Below, piece by piece: positions 8,189 to 16,882 of a stretch of DNA of 64,000 nucleotides. Origin of the DNA: Paracidobacterium acidisoli. GTDB lineage: Bacteria > Acidobacteriota > Terriglobia > Terriglobales > Acidobacteriaceae. The notes beneath the pieces were generated by a model that saw nothing but the letters and a program-made list of their open reading frames with translations, was not told the DNA's origin and searched no databases. The stretch spans positions 558,001 through 622,000 of the forward strand of contig NZ_QVQT02000001.1 in the NCBI RefSeq assembly GCF_003428625.2, given 5' to 3'. The stretch's first letter is position 1, and every line of letters begins with the position of its first letter. The position numbers and the translations under genes are program-made.

Positions 8189-11100
8189 TCAGAAGCTGAG
8201 GTGCAGCGACATCTGAATCTGCCGCGGCGCGCCGATGGTGTGCTTCACGATGCCGAGGCCGGTGGGACAACTGTAGAAGTAATCGGAAGCATTAAAGCTG
8301 CCTGGGTTGGTGCAGGCTCCCTGTGGAGGAGCAGCGGCCTGATACGCATTCAGCGTCGGCACGTTGTTGTAGCCGGCATTCTGCGTGACGTCATCGCCGG
8401 GGATATCGAAGCTGCTGGTGTTGGTGAGGTTGTAGACGTCGAAGGTATACCGCAGTGCATAGCGGTCGCGAATGCGCAGCGTCTTCACCAGCGAGGCGTC
8501 GGCGCGCTTCTGGAAGGCCTGGCGGAAGATATTGCGCTGGCCGCTGGTGAAGCCGGTTTCGTAGATGTCGCCCGCAGGCACGCCATTCGAGCCGGAAGCC
8601 AGCAGAGGCAGTGTGAAGCACGAAGACTTCAGCGCGGCGCTGTTTGGATCGCTGTCCCTGTAGAACGCGCCGGAATGCCCGGTGAGCGCTGACTTCGCGG
8701 TGCAGCCGGGCGCGAGGGGAACGATGGGGTTGGTGATGCCGTTGAAGGTGCTGTAGTAGATGCTGCCCACCGCGCCCGAGTAATCGATCACGCTGTAGGG
8801 CTGGCCGCTCTGGATGATGGCCAGGCCGTTGAGCGACCAGTCGTTGATCAGCTTGCCCTGGAGCGTGCTTTCGCTGAAGAGCTTCGGGAGCGAGAAGCCG
8901 TAGGTGAAGTTGAGCACATGGGTGCGGTCGAAGTCCGCCGATCCATAGCCGCTGCGCAGGTTGAGCGGGTTGCTGCCGTTATAGAAGAGGCCAAGGGCGC
9001 TCTGCTCGTCGGTCGCGTGGGAATACGTATAGGAGACGCCTGCCTGGATGCCGTGGCTGAGCCGCTTTTCCACGTGCGCCTGCAGCGCGTGGTATGCGGA
9101 GATGCCGGCAGCGGTGTACGACTCGGACTCGGACGAATAGCCGATGTACGGAACGCGAAGATCGACGTTGCCGCCCTCATAGTTCTCCTGCATGGTGCCG
9201 TAGCTGCAGCTCGGATTGAGATTCACGCAGACCGGGAAGAAGGTATTCGGATCGAGCACGGTGTAGCCGTAGCTGAAGGACTGCTGCGCCACGCCGCCCG
9301 GATGGGTCGGATTCCCCGGAGCAGCGATGTGCGCCTGGTTGAAGGGCACAGGAATGACCTGGTGGCGTCCAAGATTGCCGACGTAGCCCAGCTCCACCAT
9401 CAGATCGTTGCGCGGCTGCCACTGCAGATCGAGCGTGAAGTTGATGGAGTAGGGCAGCTTGTTCGTGCGGTTGTAATTGCCGAGGGTAAAGGGCTCGGCA
9501 CCGGCGATGATGCCGGCGGCGTCCGGAAGATAGTTGATCAGATCCGAGGCCTTCGGATTGGAGGGCGGAGCCGAGCGCGTCATGCCCCACGGGTTCGACA
9601 GATTGTAGTCGAGCTGGCTGCCATCGACGGGCTTGAACGGAGTAAGACCGCAGATCGGAATGTAGTAGTTGTACAGAAAGCTCGTGTTGCCGTAGGGCGA
9701 GGCAGTGTACGGGCAGCCCTGTCCGGTGACAAACGGCGGCGTCTGGCTCACGCCGAAGGGACCGCCTGCGACCTCGCCGGCGGCGTATCCGGGCGAGAGA
9801 TAGGTGTAGAGCTCGCCGCGGTCGTAGTACATGCCGGTGCCGCCGCGAACGACGAGCTTGTTGTGGAGCATCGACGGCTGCCACGCGAAGCCAAGCCGCG
9901 GCGCAATGCCCCACTGGCGTCCGGTGAGCGTCGTGTTGCTTACCCCGGAGGTTCCGTTGCGATTGTTGCCGGCGATGATGAGGCCCGGTTTGGTGATCGC
10001 GTCGGAGCCCGCGTCGTAGCTGTACTGCGACGGATCGAAGTTAAACAGGTTGCCGTATTTTTCCGTCAGGCCGCCATTCCAGTCATAACGAATACCGGCA
10101 GTGATGCTGAGGTTCGGGCGAATCTGATACTTGTCCTGCAGATAGAGGCCGCTGGTGTTGGCGCGGTAGTAGCGGTTCGCGTTGCCCTGAAGAAAGGTCG
10201 TCGCGACAAATCCGTCGGTCGTGTACGGCGTCACCCAGTTCATGGCGTAGGTGGAGAGATCGGGCGTGGCTACCAGGCCCTTGCCCGTGCGCAGATCGCG
10301 AATGTTCAGCTGTGTGTACGACCAGCTTCCGCCGAAGGTAAGCGAGTGCGCGCCTTTGGTCCAGATCGCGTTGGCCGAGGGCTGAATACGGTTCTGAAAC
10401 ATGCCCGTGTAGGCGCTCTGATTGGTGGTGGAGGGTCCGATGCTGAGCGACTGCTGCGGCAGACCGAGGCTGGAGCCGTAAGCGCCCAGAATGTCGACGA
10501 TCGTGATGCCTGGGAAATAGGAGCCGAAGCTCGAGGTCATGTCGGCGGCTGGAGTGCCGGCCTGTCCCGGCGCCCAGAGCTGATCGTTGGTGCTGTATGC
10601 CTTCTCGCGAATGAAGCCCAGCGTCTCCGTCAGACTGAAGCTGGAGCTCAGCGTCTGAATGTTAGTAACGGAGAAGACCTGCGAGCCCGCGTCGAGATGC
10701 TCGGTGAATCCGGGCACATTGGACGTTGCATACGGAGTGCTGTTGGGATCGTGCTGATAGTAATATTTCAGACTGATCTGATCGGTCGCGGTGGTGTTCC
10801 AGTCAAGGTTGGCAATGGCCTGATCGACCGTGAAGTAGGAGGTTCCGGTCTCGAATGCATTCGACGGTGACAGCGCGTCGGGCACGTGGTGGTTATCGTT
10901 CGGGATGAGCCACTGGCCGTTGGGCAGCTTTGCCTGAAAGAGCGCAAGGCCCAGAGGGTTGTTGGACCAGTCGGCGGAGCTGACCGTAAAACCATTCGTG
11001 TTGTCGGTATCGCTCCAGTTGTTGTTCACCAGCGTGGCCAGTCCATCCGCCGTGCGGTTGGTATCGTTCAGGCCGGGAGGAACAGCGATGAGCGTGTCGC

Positions 11101-12181
11101 CCGTCTCCTGATCGGAGACATGCATGTGCTGGTAGGCGACGAAGCCGAAAAGTTTGTTGCGGATGATCGGACCGGAAAAGGTTCCGCCGGCGACGTAGCG
11201 ATGCAGCTGCGGATTTTTGTCTTCGTCGGGAATACCGGTATTGTTCTTGAAGAAGAAGGGCGCTGCGTTGAGCCAGCTTGTGCCGCGATGGCCATAGAGG
11301 CTGCCGTGCCAGTTGTTGCCGCCGGAGATCGTGCTCATGTCAATATGAGCGCCGCTGGCCGAGCCCTGCTGCGCGTCGTACATCGAAGCGTTGACGCGGA
11401 CCTCCTGCACTGTCTCCGGCGCGGGCGTGGGAATGGCGTTGCCGATGGAAAGATAGACCGAGGAGGCGCTCTGCTCGACGCCGGCGCTGGAGTTGCCGCT
11501 GCCGGTATCGAGAACGACGCGGGCCGACTGCACCTGGCTGGTGGTCTTTCCGTTGAAGAAGTTACTGGCGTCGACGCCATTGAGCAGAACGCTGTTCGAG
11601 GTATCGCGCTGGCCGTTGGCCCAGATGGGCGCGTTGCCGAGGCCGCTGTTCACGCCCGTGCCGCCGCCCAGCTCGGCGTTCACGCCGGGCGACAGAATCG
11701 CCAGCCCGGTAAAGCTGCCCGTCGCCAGCGGCACCGCGTCAATCTGCGCCTTGTCGAGCACATAGCCGTTGGTGGTATCGACGGCGTTGAGCAGCGGCGT
11801 AGCCTCCACCGTCACCGACGTGCTGACCTGCCCGACCCGAAGCGTGACATTGAGGGTCGCGGTTCGATCCGCCTGCACAAGCAGCGACGGAATCTGCTGC
11901 GTGTCAAAGCCATCGTGCACGAAGGTTACGGAGTAGGTGCCGATGGGCAGGTTCACGAACTCATACGTGCCGCTGGCATTCGACGTTGCTTTGCGGGTGA
12001 GCCGGGTCTGGTCGCTGACCGCTGTAACGGCTGTATCGGGCAGAGCTCCGCCGGTGGCGTCGGTCACCGCGCCGGTAATTCCGCCGAGAGTCTGCTGGGC
12101 AAATCCTGCCGGGCCGAACAGAATATGGATGCTGAAGAGAAAGGCTGCGCTGAAGAGAACTCGACTGAACCGCTGAAACAT
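8189..12181 (-). CDS. TonB-dependent receptor with carboxypeptidase-regulatory-like domain (receptor 1)
   Basis: 1330 residues from the ATG at 12181, which has GGAGG ten bases upstream. The frame runs open further upstream but without signal-sequence features. A signal peptide ending FGPAGFAQ is followed by a beta-sandwich regulatory domain (GGITGAVTDATGGALPDTAVT, YEFVNLPIGTYSVTF). A plug-like region and a long beta-barrel follow, ending in the terminal aromatic residue (QIQMSLHLSF). This Oar/Cna_B-plug type is abundant in Acidobacteria and sits in the outer membrane, probably taking up oligosaccharides or other large ligands. The ligand is unknown. A candidate promoter and a LacI-like operator lie upstream. 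Confidence 0.85.
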   Translation of the reverse strand: MFQRFSRVLFSAAFLFSIHILFGPAGFAQQTLGGITGAVTDATGGALPDTAVTAVSDQTRLTRKATSNASGTYEFVNLPIGTYSVTFVHDGFDTQQIPSLLVQADRTATLNVTLRVGQVSTSVTVEATPLLNAVDTTNGYVLDKAQIDAVPLATGSFTGLAILSPGVNAELGGGTGVNSGLGNAPIWANGQRDTSNSVLLNGVDASNFFNGKTTSQVQSARVVLDTGSGNSSAGVEQSASSVYLSIGNAIPTPAPETVQEVRVNASMYDAQQGSASGAHIDMSTISGGNNWHGSLYGHRGTSWLNAAPFFFKNNTGIPDEDKNPQLHRYVAGGTFSGPIIRNKLFGFVAYQHMHVSDQETGDTLIAVPPGLNDTNRTADGLATLVNNNWSDTDNTNGFTVSSADWSNNPLGLALFQAKLPNGQWLIPNDNHHVPDALSPSNAFETGTSYFTVDQAIANLDWNTTATDQISLKYYYQHDPNSTPYATSNVPGFTEHLDAGSQVFSVTNIQTLSSSFSLTETLGFIREKAYSTNDQLWAPGQAGTPAADMTSSFGSYFPGITIVDILGAYGSSLGLPQQSLSIGPSTTNQSAYTGMFQNRIQPSANAIWTKGAHSLTFGGSWSYTQLNIRDLRTGKGLVATPDLSTYAMNWVTPYTTDGFVATTFLQGNANRYYRANTSGLYLQDKYQIRPNLSITAGIRYDWNGGLTEKYGNLFNFDPSQYSYDAGSDAITKPGLIIAGNNRNGTSGVSNTTLTGRQWGIAPRLGFAWQPSMLHNKLVVRGGTGMYYDRGELYTYLSPGYAAGEVAGGPFGVSQTPPFVTGQGCPYTASPYGNTSFLYNYYIPICGLTPFKPVDGSQLDYNLSNPWGMTRSAPPSNPKASDLINYLPDAAGIIAGAEPFTLGNYNRTNKLPYSINFTLDLQWQPRNDLMVELGYVGNLGRHQVIPVPFNQAHIAAPGNPTHPGGVAQQSFSYGYTVLDPNTFFPVCVNLNPSCSYGTMQENYEGGNVDLRVPYIGYSSESESYTAAGISAYHALQAHVEKRLSHGIQAGVSYTYSHATDEQSALGLFYNGSNPLNLRSGYGSADFDRTHVLNFTYGFSLPKLFSESTLQGKLINDWSLNGLAIIQSGQPYSVIDYSGAVGSIYYSTFNGITNPIVPLAPGCTAKSALTGHSGAFYRDSDPNSAALKSSCFTLPLLASGSNGVPAGDIYETGFTSGQRNIFRQAFQKRADASLVKTLRIRDRYALRYTFDVYNLTNTSSFDIPGDDVTQNAGYNNVPTLNAYQAAAPPQGACTNPGSFNASDYFYSCPTGLGIVKHTIGAPRQIQMSLHLSF

Positions 12182-12594
12182 CTGTATCCGGCCTCCCTGC
12201 AGATCGGTGAAAAAAAAAGACGACTCTGCGTGCAGCGATAGAGATCCATGCTGCTGCATCTGCAGTCTGTGATTTTCAGTTCTGGAACAGCGCGGCTTCG
12301 GGAACGGAAAAGCCGGGTCGACGTGGACTATCAGCAGAGAATAGCGCAAACGCAGGCACATCCCAAGAAAAAAACACCGTTTTTGTGACGGCTGGAAGGA
12401 AGATTCTCTTCCGGAAAACCGGACGGTAGTGTGCAGCACCATCCGCGCACCGAAAGCGGGATACCGGGCTCATTTCTGTCGCTTTTGGCAGGGACGGAGG
12501 GTTACTCTGGCCAGGGCTGCGTCTGTTCTGAGACGTACGGGCTGCCGTGTGCCTGCCGCCATCACAAATTGTCTTCAGAGATCCAAAGAAAACG
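12182..12594. other. Divergent intergenic region between receptor 1 and the DUF2165 gene
   Basis: This 413-base gap holds the candidate receptor promoter (12338-12366). Next to it is an AAAACGGTGTTT-type element on the minus strand at 12372-12387, similar to the LacI-like sites near 33 kb. A perfect small inverted repeat lies at 12398-12412 (GGAAGA, 3 bases, TCTTCC). No further gene was recognised in it. Confidence 0.4.
12338..12366 (-). promoter_or_regulatory. Candidate sigma-70 promoter for TonB receptor 1
   Basis: On the minus strand TTGGGA (12366-12361) and TATTCT (12343-12338) are separated by 17 bases, each with four of six consensus matches. The predicted leader is about 150 bases. 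Confidence 0.35.
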
Positions 12595-13092
12595 ATGACC
12601 CTTCGCCTTGCCAAAGTGCTTCTGATCGCCGCCATCGGGCTCTTCTACACGCTGGTCGTCTTCAACAACCTGACCGACTACAGCTCGAATTACGAATTTG
12701 TGCATCACGTGCTGCTGATGGACTCGACCTTTCCCGGCAATCACGGCATGTGGCGCGCGATTCATCCGGTGCTGGCGCAGAAGATCTTCTATGACGGCAT
12801 CATCGCCTGGGAGATTCTGACGACCATCCTCTGCTGGGTGGGATACGTGCAGCTGCTGCGTGCGATTCGCAAGCCGAGCGAAGTCTTCGAGCGCGCCAAG
12901 CGCCCGGCCGTATGCGCTCTGACGCTGAGCCTGCTGATGTGGCTGGTCGCCTTTCTGACGGTGGGCGCGGAGTGGTTTCTGATGTGGCAGTCGAAGATCT
13001 GGAACGGCCAGGAGGCTGCATTCCGCATGTTCGCGGTCGTGGCGCTGATCCTGATTCTGCTGGCGCTGCCTGAGCGGGAGATGCAGCCATAG
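12595..13092 (+). CDS. DUF2165 small integral membrane protein
   Basis: 165 residues with four hydrophobic helices. The DUF2165 pattern is clear: an N-terminal helix with VVFNNLTDYSSNYEFVHHVL, DSTFPG, a second helix with ILTTILCWVGYVQL and the final AEWFLMWQSKIWNGQEAAFR. The start at 12595 gives the usual family N-terminus. The longer frame from 12547 has no such similarity. The function is unknown. It probably lies in the inner membrane. It is transcribed divergently from TonB receptor 1. Confidence 0.8.
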   Translation: MTLRLAKVLLIAAIGLFYTLVVFNNLTDYSSNYEFVHHVLLMDSTFPGNHGMWRAIHPVLAQKIFYDGIIAWEILTTILCWVGYVQLLRAIRKPSEVFERAKRPAVCALTLSLLMWLVAFLTVGAEWFLMWQSKIWNGQEAAFRMFAVVALILILLALPEREMQP

Positions 13093-13147
13093 CATTCAGC
13101 CGCAGAGCAATCCATCGCATGGCGAGGCCGCGATGGAGAGAGCAGCC

Positions 13148-13489
13148 TCAGTTCCCTCTGTACGTGGAGTAGCCGTGCGGCGTGATCTGCAGCGGCACAT
13201 GATAGTGCTCGCCGGCGCTGCGAATCTGAAAGGTGACATCGACGAAGGGGTGAAAGGTTTCGAGCCCTTTGCCGCGATAGTATCCGCTGGTTCCGAAGCG
13301 CAGCCGGTAGAAGCCTGGCTCGGGCGCTTCGCCTGCGGGCAGAAGGTCGGCAATGCGGCCCTCCTCATCGGTACGGCGAGCGGCCACGACGCGCCATCTG
13401 CCGCCGAGATAGCGGTGAAGGCGCACGGCAACATGCGCGGCGGGGCGTCCGCTGGTAAGGTCGAGAACGTGCGTCGTGATTCGGCTCAT
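13148..13489 (-). CDS. uraH: 5-hydroxyisourate hydrolase (transthyretin-like)
   Basis: 113 residues, matching the usual length. It begins MSRITTHVLDLTSGRPAAH, the N-terminal HIUase signature with an active-site histidine. It continues with FHPFVDVTFQI and GEHYHVPLQITPHGYSTYRG, where the C-terminal YRG is diagnostic (family YRGS, here YRGN). It hydrolyses 5-hydroxyisourate to OHCU in urate breakdown. No uricase or OHCU decarboxylase lies in the window. A guanine deaminase gene lies divergently next to it, consistent with purine catabolism. Confidence 0.9.
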   Translation of the reverse strand: MSRITTHVLDLTSGRPAAHVAVRLHRYLGGRWRVVAARRTDEEGRIADLLPAGEAPEPGFYRLRFGTSGYYRGKGLETFHPFVDVTFQIRSAGEHYHVPLQITPHGYSTYRGN

Positions 13490-13656
13490 GGTGCTCCGTG
13501 GTGATCGTTCCGGCGTCACCTTATTTTCGCAGGCCGATGCGCGAATGCGTCATGCACGGCAATCGCGCGCGTGTTCGCAGGCCGATGCTCTTTGCGCCGC
13601 GGATGCCTGTGCCATACTGTCGATGCTCTCACTTTTGCATCGAAAGAACAGACAGC

Positions 13657-14136
13657 ATGCCGCCGAAGGCCAATCCCGAACTGATGCGGCGCGCCATCGC
13701 GCTGGCTACGGAAAATGTGCGCTCCGGAGCAGGCGGTCCCTTTGCGGCGATCATTGTCAGGAACGGCGAGATCGTCGGCGAAGGCGTGAACACGGTAACG
13801 CGGACAAACGATCCGACGGCGCATGGCGAGGTGAATGCGATTCGCAACGCGTGCGCGGCGCTGCATGTGTTTCATCTGCAGGGCTGTGAGATTTACACGA
13901 GCTGTGAGCCCTGCCCGATGTGCCTTGGCGCGATTTACTGGGCGCGGCTCGACGCGATTTACTACGGCAACTCCTCCGAGGATGCGGCGCGCGCGGAGTT
14001 CCACGACGCCCTTCTGTATCGCGAGCTGAGGCTGCCCCCCGCGGCAAGACAGATTCCCTCCGAGCGCCTGCTGGGCGACGAGGCGTGGGAGAGCTTTCAG
14101 ACGTGGCTGGAGAGCCCGATAAAGATCGAGTACTGA
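13657..14136 (+). CDS. guaD: Guanine deaminase (cytidine-deaminase fold)
   Basis: 159 residues of the small, CDA-fold guanine deaminase type. The zinc and catalytic motif AHGEVNAIR (His and Glu) and the second motif TSCEPCPMCLGAIYWARLD are present. The C-terminal end in KIEY resembles the Bacillus-type enzyme that closes the active site. HGE replaces the more common HAE. It converts guanine to xanthine in the cytoplasm. The start at 13657 gives the normal N-terminus. A tRNA adenosine deaminase is less likely given the C-terminal extension. Confidence 0.85.
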   Translation: MPPKANPELMRRAIALATENVRSGAGGPFAAIIVRNGEIVGEGVNTVTRTNDPTAHGEVNAIRNACAALHVFHLQGCEIYTSCEPCPMCLGAIYWARLDAIYYGNSSEDAARAEFHDALLYRELRLPPAARQIPSERLLGDEAWESFQTWLESPIKIEY

Positions 14137-14182
14137 CGCAGCGGCGCTGTCCTGCGCCGGAAGTCCTCTCGCCTTAGCCTCT

Positions 14183-15550
14183 TTATCCCGCAACCGCCTC
14201 ATCGGCAATCGACAGCGAGGCATCGAGCACCTCGACGGCGAAGTCGAGATCGGCCTTCTCGACGATGAGCGGCGGCGCGATGACGAAGTGGCTGATCCAG
14301 GCGACGACGGAGACACCGCGCTTCATCATATCGGCGGCAACGCGATCGACGACCAGCGGTTTGCCGTCCATCTTCTCCTGCCGGGTGTTGAGCGGGGCTT
14401 TGCTGACGTGATCCTTCACCAGCTCGACGGCCCAGAAGAGGCCGAGGCCGCGCACTTCGCCGATGGAGGGATGCCTGTCCTTCAGCGCGCGAAGCTTCGG
14501 ACCCAGATATTCGCCCATGCTGCGGGCGCGGTTGACGAGATCGAGGCGCTGCATCTCCTGAATAGTGGCGATGGCGGGATAGAGCGTGATGGGATGCGCC
14601 TCATACGTGTGCCCATGCGCGAAGAGATGATCGTCGAAGTGCGCCGCGACTTTGGCGGTGGTGGCGCAGACGCCGAGCGGTACATAGGCTGACGTAATGC
14701 CCTTCGCGGTCACGAGAATATCGGGCTTCACGCCCCAGTTGTCGACGGCAAACCAGGAGCCGGTGCGTCCCCAGCCGCTCATCACCTCATCGGCGATGAG
14801 GAGCACGTTATGGCGTCTGCAGATTTCGAGCAGCTTTGGAAGATACTCGGCAGGAGGCACAAGAACGCCGTTAGTGCCGACGACGGGCTCAACGATGACC
14901 GCGGCAACGTCGCTCTCGTTCTCGATCATGTGCTCGAGATAGTCGGCGCAGGCGATGCCGCACTGAGGATACGTGTGTTTGATGGGGCACTTGTAGCAGT
15001 TCACCTCCGGCGCAAAAAGAAAGCCCTGGCCTTTCACCGACGGCTCGGCGGGCCAGCGGCGCGGATCTCCGGTCGCGCCCATTGAGGCCATCGTGGCGCC
15101 GTGATAGGAGCGGTAGCGCGAGATGATTTTGCTCTTGCCGGTCGACAGGCGCGCGATCTTGAAGGCCGCTTCATTGGCCTCGGTACCTGACGTGGCGAAG
15201 AAGAACTTCGTCAGACCCTCCGGCATCACATCGAGCAGCATGCGGCTGAGCTGGGCGCGCACTTCTGTCGTGTGGCCGGGAGCGATGTAAGGCAGGCGGC
15301 GGGCCTGCTCGGCAATCGATTCCACCACCACTGGATTTTTGTGGCCGAGGTTGACGCACATGAGCTGCGCCGAGAGGTCGAGATAGCGTTTGCCGTTGCC
15401 GTCGATGATGTAGCAACCCTCCGCATCGGCGATGTGCAGCGGGTTCCAGTCTCTTTGATAGCGCCAGGTGCCGTAGTTCAGCCTGCGGGTGAGGTCGACG
15501 ACCTCCTGGGTGCTCAGCGCGGGGTTGGGAGAAACGGAGATCTCGCTCAT
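14183..15550 (-). CDS. Class III PLP-dependent aminotransferase
   Basis: 455 residues from the ATG at 15550 (AGAGGAAACC upstream). The fold-type I, class III pattern is visible: FFATSGTEANEAAFKIAR, YRSYHGATMASMGATGD, VAAVIVEPVVGTNGV, LLIADEVMSGWGRTG and the PLP lysine in LVTAKGITSAYVPLG. Members use omega-amino donors such as taurine, beta-alanine or 4-aminobutyrate with pyruvate or 2-oxoglutarate. The CPIKHTYPQCG insert with cysteines is a feature I cannot link to one substrate. It is convergent with guaD and divergent from an aldo/keto reductase gene. Confidence 0.8.
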   Translation of the reverse strand: MSEISVSPNPALSTQEVVDLTRRLNYGTWRYQRDWNPLHIADAEGCYIIDGNGKRYLDLSAQLMCVNLGHKNPVVVESIAEQARRLPYIAPGHTTEVRAQLSRMLLDVMPEGLTKFFFATSGTEANEAAFKIARLSTGKSKIISRYRSYHGATMASMGATGDPRRWPAEPSVKGQGFLFAPEVNCYKCPIKHTYPQCGIACADYLEHMIENESDVAAVIVEPVVGTNGVLVPPAEYLPKLLEICRRHNVLLIADEVMSGWGRTGSWFAVDNWGVKPDILVTAKGITSAYVPLGVCATTAKVAAHFDDHLFAHGHTYEAHPITLYPAIATIQEMQRLDLVNRARSMGEYLGPKLRALKDRHPSIGEVRGLGLFWAVELVKDHVSKAPLNTRQEKMDGKPLVVDRVAADMMKRGVSVVAWISHFVIAPPLIVEKADLDFAVEVLDASLSIADEAVAG

Positions 15551-15731
15551 GGTTTCCTCTGCAAAGAATGTGACTGTCACTGTACAGGATGGAGCGCGGG
15601 GCCGCATTTGCCTGCAGAAAATCGCTTTCGTTTATGCTTTCTGTGCGGGCTGCGTGGAGAGGCCGCCGTGCAATCGCGCCTTTCCGCATGGTCGGATCGT
15701 CCAACAAATATCCGCAATCACCGGAGGAGCA

Positions 15732-16715
15732 ATGCAGTTCGTTAATCTCGGTTCGACTGGTCTGAAAGTCTCCCGCCTGTGCCTGGGCATGATGACCTAT
15801 GGCTCGAAGAAATGGCGCGAGTGGGTTCTGGAGGAAGAGGAGAGCAAACCGTTCATCCGGATGGCGCTGGATGCGGGCATCAATTTTTTCGACACGGCCG
15901 ATATCTACTCCGAGGGCGTGAGCGAGGAGATCCTGGGCCGCGCGCTGAAGGAGTTCGGCGTCGAGCGCAACCGCATCGTCGTTGCGACGAAGGTCTATCA
16001 GGCAATGGGGCCGGACCCGAACCAGCGCGGGCTTTCGCGCAAGCACATCCGGCATGCGATTGACGCGAGCCTGCGGCGCCTGGGCCTGGATTATGTCGAT
16101 CTCTATCAGATTCACCGCTTCGATACCACCACGCCGATCGAAGAGACGATGGAAGCGCTGGACGAAGTGGTGCGCGCCGGCAAGGCGCTCTATATCGGCG
16201 CATCCTCGATGTACGCCTGGCAGTTCCACAGCATGCTGCATGTTTCGGAGACGCGCGGACTGGCGCGCTTCGCGACCATGCAGAACCATTACAACCTGGT
16301 GTACCGCGAAGAAGAGCGGGAGATGATTCCGCTGTGCAAACAGGAGAAGATCGGGCTGATTCCGTGGAGCCCGCTGGCGCGGGGCTTTGTCGCCGGCAAC
16401 CGCTCACGGCAGGACCGCGGAGAAACTGTGCGCGCCAAAACCGATGACTTCGCGCAGGGCCTCTACTACCGCGACTCGGACTTCACGGTGGTGGAGCGGA
16501 TCACGGAGATCGCGAAGAAGCGCGGCGTGAGCAACGCGCAGGTGGCGCTGGCGTGGATGCTGGGCAAGCCTGAGATCACCTCGCCCATCATCGGCGCAAG
16601 CAAGCCGCACCATCTGGAAGACGCGCTGAAGTCGCTCGATCTGAAGCTGACGGAAGAGGAAGTGAAGACACTGGAAGAGCCCTACGAGCCGCATCCGATC
16701 CTGGGACACAATTGA
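15732..16715 (+). CDS. Aldo/keto reductase (YghZ/Tas-like)
   Basis: 327 residues, ATG at 15732 with GGAGGAGC upstream. The catalytic tetrad is complete: Asp54 and Tyr59 in FFDTADIYSEG, Lys87 in VVATKVYQ and His128 in LYQIHRFD. GLIPWSPLARGFVAG and ITSPIIGASKPHHLEDAL are the cofactor-binding end. It is a soluble NADPH-dependent carbonyl reductase of broad specificity, and the physiological substrate is unknown. It ends at a bidirectional terminator shared with hom. Confidence 0.85.
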   Translation: MQFVNLGSTGLKVSRLCLGMMTYGSKKWREWVLEEEESKPFIRMALDAGINFFDTADIYSEGVSEEILGRALKEFGVERNRIVVATKVYQAMGPDPNQRGLSRKHIRHAIDASLRRLGLDYVDLYQIHRFDTTTPIEETMEALDEVVRAGKALYIGASSMYAWQFHSMLHVSETRGLARFATMQNHYNLVYREEEREMIPLCKQEKIGLIPWSPLARGFVAGNRSRQDRGETVRAKTDDFAQGLYYRDSDFTVVERITEIAKKRGVSNAQVALAWMLGKPEITSPIIGASKPHHLEDALKSLDLKLTEEEVKTLEEPYEPHPILGHN

Positions 16716-16805
16716 AATAGGGCGCAGAGCGCAGAATTGGACGTACGCATCTGTGGATGGATGCGCGATCTTGTGATTTATTTTTGTGAACCGATACAAA
16801 AAGAG

Positions 16806-16840
16806 AAGCGCCACCTTCACGGGTGACGCTTTTGTTTTTC
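16806..16840. terminator. Bidirectional terminator between aldo/keto reductase and hom
   Basis: AAGCGCCACC (16806-16815) pairs with GGTGACGCTT (16822-16831) with one mismatch and a six-base loop. TTTTGTTTTT follows on + and a complementary T-rich tract follows on the minus strand. It therefore serves both convergent genes. Confidence 0.75.
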
Positions 16841-16882
16841 CTGTGCTCTGTGCCCTGAGTACTGCGCTCTGTTTCTGCGCCC

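Noticed and set aside
8918-10870. A 650-codon frame on + antisense to TonB receptor 1, and similar long antisense frames such as 59749-61416 and 17057-18403
   Set aside because: They are shadow frames of high-G+C genes with arginine/alanine-rich, low-information translations and no recognisable domains. The opposite-strand genes are certain.
12182-12442. An 87-residue extension of TonB receptor 1
   Set aside because: The signal peptide and GGAGG place the start at 12181, and the extension includes the candidate promoter.
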